A stretch of 64,000 nucleotides of DNA from Diphasiastrum complanatum (lineage: Eukaryota; Streptophyta; Lycopodiopsida; Lycopodiales; Lycopodiaceae). The notes under the pieces were generated by a model. The model saw only the letters and a list, made by a program, of their open reading frames with translations, searched no databases and was not told the origin of the DNA. A program made the position numbers and the translations under genes. Location of the stretch: positions 25,944,274 to 26,008,273 of the forward strand of contig CM055093.1 in the NCBI GenBank assembly GCA_029204225.1, in the 5' to 3' direction. Shown piece after piece: positions 56,240 through 64,000 of the stretch; the stretch's first letter is position 1, and each line of letters opens with the position of its first letter.

Positions 56240-58706
56240 TTGATGGAGTGTTGATTTTATTGTACAAATCCTGATATACATTGGAAATTTACTTATCAGG
56301 TACATGACAATAGGCTCAAAAGCCAGTTTGGAAGAGGGAGATAGAATCGCATTCTCACCCAAGGACATGGGTGCAACAGGCCAAGTTCAATCAATTACAT
56401 AGAATTGCAATTTTACTTATTCTGTGAATTACAAACACGCATTGCATAGGTATGCCCACTTCAAAGTTAAAATCATAAATGACGTTGGAGTATGTTCTTT
56501 ATTTGCATCTTTCCTTCGAAGAGAAAGGAAAGCTGGCAATCAAAAAATGTATATCGTTAGGTACTTGAGTTGGCCGAGATTCCATATAAGGTGGGATATT
56601 AGAGCATTACATAGTAAAAATTGATCACATCTTAGGCTAGGCTTTTGTTCAAATTCCACCTGTTCTACCTCTTACAACTGATTTCATCCAGTTCCTGTGT
56701 GTACATTTTTTGAAATAAAAATCAATGTTCTTACATGTCAAGTATTCATATTGATCCAACCAGTTTAACAGTCTTTTGTCATCTCTCTTATACTGCTGTA
56801 CGTTTGTGTATTTCAATCTTGTTTTGTATGTTATGTGGCAGGTCATGACCTCGCTTGTGGTGAGCATATGTTTTTAGGACAATCACACATATACTGAATG
56901 CTCATCTGTTCCAATGAGTTTGTCTGAAAAAAAAAAAACGGATTCCAGCCCTTTTGTTGCTTGCAAGGTGTTGGACCATACATCAGATTGTGAGTTTAAT
57001 CAAACTGCAAAGTTCCATGGAACAAGAGGTATATCCTACTGTCGTCCAAATAATTTGGCATATATCTTGCAGTCACATTTTGCCATGTAAGAAATCTTGG
57101 TTGTGCAAAAAATGAAATAATAAGGCAAAGAACAAAAATGTTAACATTCAATTAACAACTTTGGTGATCTATTTCAGCATGTGTACAGGGAAGCACGTCA
57201 ATGATGTTGAGATCTACAAACTTGGGATCATCATGTGTGGTTGATTTACTTCTTGGGCAATATTCCTATTACGTTAGATTAGTAATCACTTAAGATCAAT
57301 GTGAATGTTATACCTCGTGTAGATTGCAGTTCTCAAGTTACCCAGTATATGAGCGATGAGAATAAAAAACCCCAGTTCATAATAGGAGCGGCCATTGTCG
57401 AGATTAGTCCACCTACACTTATTAAACAAGCCACTTTCCGGACTCCGTGGCATGGCCTCTCTTAAGGAGTAGAACATGTTTTCACCTCCTTTCGAGGAAT
57501 GAATATATTTAGTTGAAACTCCTTGTAGGTTTTAAATTGGTATAGTATAAGCACATGCAACTATATGCTATAAGTAGTTTCATTTTTTTGTATGACTTCA
57601 ACGATATTTCTCTCAATGATGAGCTTAAATTGGACCAAATTCTAATAATTAAAATGCATCCTCCTCTAGCAAATTCATAGGAACTAGAGCTACAATTGAT
57701 TGTTATTGACTTCCAAGGTTTGACTACATTACTCTTGGACCTTAAATAAATATCCTATAAACATTGTAGAAGCACGTGTAATTGGTTTTGTACTCAAGTA
57801 ACAATCATAACATGCTCTTTATGTCGGTGAGGTGCACGGTCGAAAAAATAATGATTACTCATGTTAAACTAGAAACAACCACGTGGGTATCATGGATTTT
57901 TGACGTAGTCGAGGTTATTGTAGATAAAGATTATTACTTTGAAATTATATTTTTGCATTATGTTGGGTAGTGATGAATTAAGTTGTGTTGTGTTCATTAA
58001 TATCCTCACCGACATGTTTTCAAGGAATCTCATTAAAAGTGTGCATTCTCAAAAATATCACTCAACATGACAAGATTTTTACCAAGCACAATGCCTTGTA
58101 GACTTTTTCATATATCAAAAAATGTGGTGAAGCAACTACTAATTCTAATAACTAACAAGGTAAATGATATGTATTCTAAACTATGTTTGTGTTTTGATTA
58201 GACACATTTTTTAACATTGCACATCAATATTAGGATATGATATCCAAAGAGACTTGGGTAAAGAATATAGTGCCCTTCCTCAAATTTTGAATCATATATG
58301 CTTTGACATTAGTAGTGAGATATGTTAGTTTAAGTAAGCCTTCATATGATTTAAGTCCCTTTTAATCTACACTTGAGATTCACCTATAACATATCTTCTC
58401 TTTTTTTCTTATTTTTTGTTTTTGTAACAACCATGGAACTATACTAATGCAAACAAATGAGGAAGAAAAAAAACCACCAAAGCTTTGCATAATTTGTTTA
58501 CAATGGACAAAACAAGTTGTTGGGGTGCATGAATGGCATTTATGAGGTCTAAGCTCTTAGAAAGAAAGAAAAAATACATATAAAGAAACATAGACAACTT
58601 GTCTTCACGAAGTGGGAATGCGGGAATAAGGATTTAAGCTTTCAAGTAAGCATTAATTTTAAGATTTGAAGTTTTTTTATATTAAGCTTTTAGAATAGTT
58701 GGTGTT
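56240..58706. other. No gene recognised
   Basis: AT-rich sequence with only short, motif-free ORFs (for example 56424-56624, 57286-57477 and 57782-57970). Confidence 0.45.
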
Positions 58707-58820
58707 TGTTGTGTGCTATTTGAGTTTCATCAAGTTGATTATGTCTTGCAAATCGTCTCTTGTTGTTGTGTGCTATTTGAGTTTCACCAAATTGATTGTC
58801 TTGCAGATCGTCTTTGGTGG
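58707..58820. repeat. 57-bp tandem duplication
   Basis: TGTTGTGTGCTATTTGAGTT and the following bases to TCGTCT occur at 58707 and 58764 with a few changes, including a 2-bp gap. Confidence 0.85.
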
Positions 58821-58865
58821 TGAGGGACCATTTAAAAGATCCAACACTGGAGTCTTAATGAGGGG

Positions 58866-59183
58866 ATGACTATGCCTATAGGTAGACATTTTCACATAAA
58901 TAAAATGTACACATGTGAAAATGGAACATTAGAATATAATGAGTTCAACAATTATTTTCTAGATTTTAACAAAGTTGTGGAATATATAATTACACTTTAT
59001 AGAATACATGAGGACAAAGTCAATGAAAATTTGATATTGCTCATTAAGCTTGATGGGTCTAAAAGTGTTAAAAGGCCAAAAGCTAGAACGAGTATTACCT
59101 CTATATATAGAGCATTATACGATGTAGGAATTAAAAAGGAGTTGGCTATAATATTCAATCAAAGAATGACATATGGTGGTTAG
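58866..59183 (+). CDS. Hypothetical ORF, 105 residues
   Basis: MTMPIGRHFHINKMYTCENG, then VNENLILLIKLDGSKSVKRP and SITSIYRALYDVGIKKELAI. I do not recognise it. Its position just upstream of the decayed domain at 59715 and the Ulp1-like exons, on the same strand, suggests it may be another exon of that decayed gene. No splice evidence was checked beyond this. Confidence 0.3.
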   Translation: MTMPIGRHFHINKMYTCENGTLEYNEFNNYFLDFNKVVEYIITLYRIHEDKVNENLILLIKLDGSKSVKRPKARTSITSIYRALYDVGIKKELAIIFNQRMTYGG

Positions 59184-59485
59184 CAACATTCCAAATGCAT
59201 TAAAATAATCTTTATCAAATAATTGTAAATTGTGAGGAAGTTTAATGACACTGGAACTACTTATGATGATGCTAGTAACGTTACAAAAATTGTGTCTTTG
59301 TTGGGTTTAGAAAGAGGGCCATGCTATCTACTATGGATTTTTGTTTACTTCAAATTATGCTAGCATTATTACAAAGCACATGTGGGAAAAAAACTAATTG
59401 TGCCAAACTACAACACAATTCAAATTATATGGCATCTTGCGGTTGATCTAAAACCATTAAAATGTTTGTAAAACATCTCAAATGA

Positions 59486-59509
59486 ATATATATATATATA
59501 TATATATAT
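59486..59509. repeat. (TA)n microsatellite
   Basis: About 24 bp of TA. Confidence 0.95.
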
Positions 59510-59714
59510 TAAATATCTCTGTTTGTATTGTATAAATGTTTTTAAGGATTTCAATGCGACAAGAGCATGTGTTGGTCCTTAACAAGAGATCAAGACGATC
59601 TGAATTTTCAAGCTATATTACTAATTTTTCTAATCATTGTACACATATCCACGAGGTTTGAACAATTGTAAAATTGACTAATAATCAAATTTTATTTGCT
59701 TGAAACACAAAACC

Positions 59715-60150
59715 AAAAATCATCTTTTAAATTAGCGATTGAGAGACTAGATAAAGTACTTACAAGAGCATGTTTGCACAATGGAAATGTGATATAGAAA
59801 AAAGTGAGAAACCATCAAGAAAATCCAAGAATGTTGCAAATAAGCCATCAATTGGTGGTGCAAAAGCTAGAGCTTTCTTGTCAAATTCCGCCTTAAAGCC
59901 ATCTAATGTTACATTTTGTGTTTGGAAAGATTTTTTGCAGTAACAAATGACTGTGAAGACAAGGGAAGTACGAGGTTGAAAAAAGTTGCAATGTGGAAGA
60001 GTTTAAACAATCTAATTGACATAATGCAAAAACAAAATTGATCTAAACATGGTATTCTAACATTGCAAAGTATTGCATCGTATTTGCTAGATCTAAAGTA
60101 GAATGTTGGGGAAAAGACCATGTTACACAATTATTTTGTGAGAAATGTTT
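59715..60150 (+). pseudogene. Unnamed conserved domain, copy 2
   Basis: Broken across frames: FKLAIERLDKVLTRACLHNG, then NVANKPSIGGAKARAFLSN and VWKDFLQ, then KGSTRLKKVAMWKSLNNLID and NVGEKTMLHNYF. Each block has a counterpart in the same order in 24364-24860 (AAIRRLEIVLSNAGLHKGNV, NVPNKPSIGGAKARRFLFN, KKRQVWTNLDKLIGAI, CWGKTTL). A one-base deletion near GGAAATGTGATATAG and internal stops show it is dead. Confidence 0.6.
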
Positions 60151-60169
60151 TTTGGATACAATTTATAGA

Positions 60170-60269
<100 letters not shown>

Positions 60270-60771
60270 AACTTACATACACTTTTGCGCATGGGTGAGG
60301 GACCCCATGCATCATCCTCCCCTCACCCATGCATACACTTCTTTGTTATAGTAGAAGTTGGAAGAAACTTTTTGCAGCATAGTATTAGTTCCAATTCTCA
60401 TGGTCTAGTTTTTGTTGTTAGTCCATTTTTTATGGGAGTGGTAAAGGCAAAAGACGCCAATTTTGAAAGGGCTATATATTTCATCGAATGCAGTCCAGTG
60501 GCGAAATTTTATTTGATTCCATATGAGAATACGTAAGGATTGCTCGATTGTCCTTGTTGCTTTAATTTGGATTGTTGCAGTCAACATTGCTTTAGTAAGT
60601 AAAGATTGCTTTAATAAGTAAGAATTGCTTTAATTTTTATTTTGATTGTTGTAGTCGGCATTGGAGCCTGAACATTCTTTCTGTAAAGATAAATAAGGAG
60701 GGAGTATAAAATTTTCTATGTGTAAAAGTAAAGTCAGCTGCTAATACACATAGAGAATTTGATCTCTACTT

Positions 60772-61515
60772 CATGATGTCGTTTGGGAAATACCGACAAC
60801 GGCAACCTCAATTGGAGAGATAACCATTAAATCTCTCAAGGTATATTCAATTTATCTCTAATATGCATGTATTGTTTTTAGTTTAAATCTATCATCATAG
60901 CATAAATAAATTTTTTGTCAAAATATTACTAATTTTTGTTCAATATATGCAGTGTGTACAGCAAAGGGACGCTTTTAGTTGTGCATGGTTCGTCTTGTAC
61001 AATACAAAGCTCTTTGTTGAGTGGTATAATTTACAAGTGGACGTAGATATTGAAAAGGTAATATCTTGTTCATTTATAGCTCCTTTCATTCTGATTCATA
61101 TTTCTTTACTATCATTGTTTGTAATTTGCTGATTCACGTGTTTTGTCATGACAATTCACTCTTGAGCCATATACTCCCGACAATGTATATAGATTTCGAC
61201 AAGAGTTGATCAGAATCTATGTACAGAATGGTGTAAGCGTTACACCTGAAATCGAGGGCCCTAAAAAGCAAGCTGCTCCTGTTTTAACAGCCTTTCAGAT
61301 TGCTCAGGATGCAGATATTACTATATATGATAAAAAAAAACATAGAAGTCCTTCCCAATATAGAGGAAGGCGATATTATAACAGAGAGGCCTGTTGCCTT
61401 AAAAGGCATAGAAGTATTTCCCGAAACAAAGGAAGACGAAATTTTAGAAGAGGAAACTGTTGCCTTATTCGTTCTGAATACTGATACTGAAAATATAGAA
61501 AAATTTATTGAATAG
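60772..61515 (+). pseudogene. Ulp1-type (C48) cysteine protease remnant, spliced
   Basis: Three exon-like segments join in phase 0: 60772-60840 (HDVVWEIPTTATSIGEITIK...), 60953-61057 (CVQQRDAFSCAWFVLYNTKL, FVEWYNLQVDVDIEK) and 61167-61515 (PYTPDNVYRFRQELIRIYVQ). Introns start GTATAT and GTAATA and end GCAG and GAG. QQRDAFSCAWF fits the Gln and catalytic-Cys block of Ulp1/SENP peptidases (Q-x-D-x-x-S-C-G-x-F), which process SUMO and are carried by many plant transposons. The catalytic His and Asp are not identified. In exon 3 a run of nine A (61332-61340) separates two frames; the second encodes two copies of a 22-residue acidic repeat and ends at 61515. The likely status is decayed. Confidence 0.5.
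61342..61473 (+). repeat. 66-bp in-frame tandem repeat
   Basis: Two copies encode IEVLPNIEEGDIITERPVAL (plus KG) and IEVFPETKEDEILEEETVAL (plus FV). Spacing is exactly 66 bp. The changes between copies keep the frame and the acidic character. Confidence 0.75.
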
Positions 61516-61980
61516 AGATTCATTTGTAAATAGAGATACATAAAAAAAAAATACAATCTTACATGTAAATGACCCGTTTATAGAATTTTTATTGATATCA
61601 ATATAGATTCTTACAATCTGGTTGTGTCCATAGTGTAATACTGGAATGTAATTTTCTATATTGATAAAAAGACATGATGGTTGACATGTATTTGTTGATA
61701 GTGAATCTCAGTGTTCTTCCATATCGAGCTCATGTCTTTTACATACCTGCATAAAACTAATACAAAGTGAGTTACAATCAAGATAGAGATTGTATGAGAA
61801 GGTTTTATTGAAACTATTCATAAAGAATCGAGTGTTTATAGTTACTTACGAGTTTACCATTGAATAGAACCAAAGTTGGTTTCACCTGACTCTAGATCAA
61901 TGATCAAAAAATTGCAGGAAGATCCATGAAATAGAAATTAGTCATTCACCAAGGAGACAACTGTGGGCTTAATTTCCAAT
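61516..61980 (-). repeat. Copia LTR remnant (extent uncertain)
   Basis: The minus strand has a purine tract TTAAGGGGGAC followed by TATTGGAAATTAAGCC, a typical copia 3' LTR start with one change from TGTTGGAAAT. It directly follows the RNase H fragment at 61995-62300. The left end is not defined. Confidence 0.45.
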
Positions 61981-61994
61981 AGTCCCCCTTAAGG

Positions 61995-62300
61995 TCACGG
62001 TTGGTGCCTTGGTATCTTCGTCAGGTTTAGCATGTTGAAGAACTTCTGATGCTTGATCCTGGGAAGCGCTTTGGTAAAGATGTCTGCGACCATTTCTGTT
62101 GTGGAGCAGTATTGAAGGATCACTTGTCCTGAGAAAACTTTCTCCCGAATGAAGTCTAAAAGTACATCATCTTGTAGGAGCAATAGTTCTCGCCTTATGT
62201 GATTTAGACTCCAATCTTCTTCCACCTCAACACATGTCAAAACTGCATCATTGTATATTATTTCAATATTTTTTTGTTTTGAATGTCCACTGGCTTCCAA
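61995..62300 (-). pseudogene. Ty1/copia RNase H C-terminal fragment
   Basis: DFIREKVFSGQVILQYCSTT and EMVADIFTKALPRIKHQKFF match the end of copia RNase H. The stretch before it (EASGHSKQKNIEIIYN) is diverged. Everything upstream in the element is missing. Confidence 0.75.
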
Positions 62301-63238
62301 GTCTTGATCGAGTGGAATCCATTTACCTTTATTTTTTTAAATCTTTGATAATGGAAGCATAAGCTCAACATTTGTTTTTTAATTTGATAACGAAAGCACA
62401 TGGAAGACATTTTAATTCTGCATTCTATTTCTCCATCTGATCTTTTGTCCCAACATTCATCCATAAGTTCAAATAATAAACTATCTGATAAATTTTTGCA
62501 TACAAACATTGTTGGGGTTTTGTGTACATTGACACTTGAAAAGAAATCCACAAATATATTCAAGGAAATAAACCAACACAATTTGACTGTTTTTGATCTC
62601 GTGCTTATCTTTAATGAATTTATTACATGATTATATAGCTTGCAACGAAATGATCCTGAAACTACAACATCTGGAGCAACCCATTCATCACTTTCAAAAC
62701 TAGGTGATGGAATTAGGACTATTTGTCCAAAATCTTCTTTTGCATCAGGAATGTACATTGATTCATAAAAAAAGATCCCACTATCAGCTAGATCTTTTGT
62801 AGTTCTACCTCGATATTGCAGCTGTCCAATATCAGTGTGAATAACATCTAATACACCTACTAGAGATCCACTGGGCTCCCGTTCATTTATGTTGGATGGA
62901 TATAAATCTGTAAGAAAAAAATGATTAGATTGGCAAGTTTACTATTAGATTTTTATGAATGACAAAAATTAAAGTATTAAAACTATCAATACTCACAATT
63001 GCTTTTTTTGTGATCCCGACGGTTGAATTCTTGCATGTTTATCTCTAAGTGCATATATAGAAATAGATTTTTCTCCTGATGATGTTCTAAAATCCAAAAT
63101 TTTGGCCTTCCAATAAGATCGAAATGATAGTTTTGACCTTTTGCTTTTTCAAAATGTTCCTCTTGATGATGGATGCATCAAAACCCAAGAGTTTTTTTGA
63201 ATATTTTCTTGGCACTGATAATCCCTTGATGGCGCCAT
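62262..63238 (-). CDS. Unrecognised coding-like segment, probably two exons
   Basis: One frame is open from about 62910 to 62258: REPSGSLVGVLDVIHTDIGQ, LADSGIFFYESMYIPDAKED, VLIPSPSFESDEWVAPDVVV, then a Cys/Lys-rich tail. It opens just after an acceptor-like TTTTTCTTACAG. Upstream, 62998-63238 is open in minus frames and ends at a donor-like GTGAGT. The 1-nt phase fits the frame reading GRPKFWILEHHQEKN, though another frame with an ATG at 63238 (MAPSRDYQCQENI, with one stop) also looks coding-like. I know no family with these motifs. The left end overlaps the copia fragment, so it is truncated or recombined. Confidence 0.35.
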
Positions 63239-64000
63239 CCGTAATGTGTAGCAAAAATCTAAAACACTGAACTATGAATCTGTGAAAAATGCAAAAATAA
63301 GCTTGGTAGAGGCCAAAAATCTTGTATATAGATAAACACACATGTGTGGAGCCTGTTCCCACGTGTGAAACTAGTGTACTTGTCATGTAAACTATAATCA
63401 TATAGGATGTACATATGATTTAATTCAGGTTCTAGTGGCTAAAAAGACCAAAAACTAGTTTTCTAGACATATGACACATGGCATCAATCTATTGATTGCA
63501 TGACCAACATCCTTTGGTTAGGTGTCATATCCCATGTGTAGAGGACAGCTCACACATGTGGAATAAGCTGAAGTAGGTGAATTTTGAGTTCTAGAAGATT
63601 TCCAAGTGGATCTCCATATAGAAGGAAAATAGACCAAAAGTGCTCAAAATAGAAGGTTTTGTCCAAGTGTCAGTTTTGCATGATGAATCATCATATGACA
63701 AAGCACCTTCACACATGTGGGATCAGAGGGATGATTAGTACCACGAGATCCCACTTATTGTATATATAGAGCCACATTTGGCCATAATCATTGTGAGACA
63801 CCAATCTTGGTTTTGGAAGCAATTTTGAGTGATTCTCTCCATTTGTCTACATTTGTTTTGATTGTTTTGAGGTTCTATCAATGTGTACTTGATTTTCAGG
63901 TTGGATTCCGTACTCATACAGTGTTTCACACATGTGAAACCATAAAGTACACTTACCTTCAATTAATTATTGTTCTTGTTTGGATTTTGTGTCTAGAATT
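63239..64000 (+). other. LTR-like or promoter-like sequence rich in CACATGTG palindromes
   Basis: Five CACATGTG or CACGTG palindromes lie at about 63337, 63360, 63551, 63710 and 63929. A TATA box TATATATAGAGCC is at 63761, and T-rich leader-like sequence follows. Similar palindromes mark the LTRs at 34182, 39634 and 40604, so this is probably the left LTR of another element that continues beyond the window. Confidence 0.4.

Overview
This is nuclear DNA of a land plant with a retrotransposon-rich genome. The evidence is spliced genes with GT-AG introns, plant-type Ty1/copia and Ty3/gypsy elements primed by initiator-methionine tRNA (TGGTATCAGAGC), LINE 3' ends, long microsatellites, and a 9.5-kb intron packed with transposons. 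A fern, lycophyte or gymnosperm would fit, but that is a guess.

Two host genes are well supported. The first is a ubiquitin-domain-containing (UBTD/DC-UbP type) gene on the + strand. Its exons at 8485-8607, 18093-18212 and 18578-18642 join in frame across a 9,485-bp intron holding LINE, gypsy and copia remnants; its first exon was not found. The second is a single-exon gene at 54155-55801 for a 548-residue protein with the N-terminal Cys/His signature of the OCTOPUS-like (DUF740) family. Less certain coding segments are a decayed, spliced Ulp1-type cysteine protease gene (60772-61515), an unnamed conserved domain in two diverged copies (24364-25035 and 59715-60150), and an unrecognised minus-strand segment (62262-63238).

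Layout: 1-3250 holds a LINE C-terminus and a truncated copia (both -). 3258-7289 is a decayed gypsy (-) whose reverse-transcriptase region is unrecognisable. 8485-18642 is the UBTD gene with its loaded intron. 18643-23316 is featureless. 23317-30109 holds copia fragments and one copy of the unnamed domain. 30110-50605 is a nested cluster inside a diverged LTR. 50606-53550 is simple-sequence rich. 53557-56239 is the OCTOPUS-like gene. 58700-64000 is a mixture of decayed genes and copia/LTR pieces.

The nested cluster can be read almost to the base. An old LTR was split by an outer copia (30433-46565, target duplication CTAAT). That element was hit by a nearly intact copia (34182-40495, duplication TCAAG) and by an internally deleted copia in the opposite orientation (40604-44922). 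Thirty-five bases beyond the outer copia, a non-coding LTR element (46601-50543, duplication ATCCA) entered the same old LTR. It carries a TRIM-like unit whose 144-bp LTR contains a tRNA-like sequence. LTR-pair divergence counted by eye agrees with the nesting order: about 4 percent for the outer copia, about 2 percent for the deleted one and about 0.2 percent for the nearly intact one.
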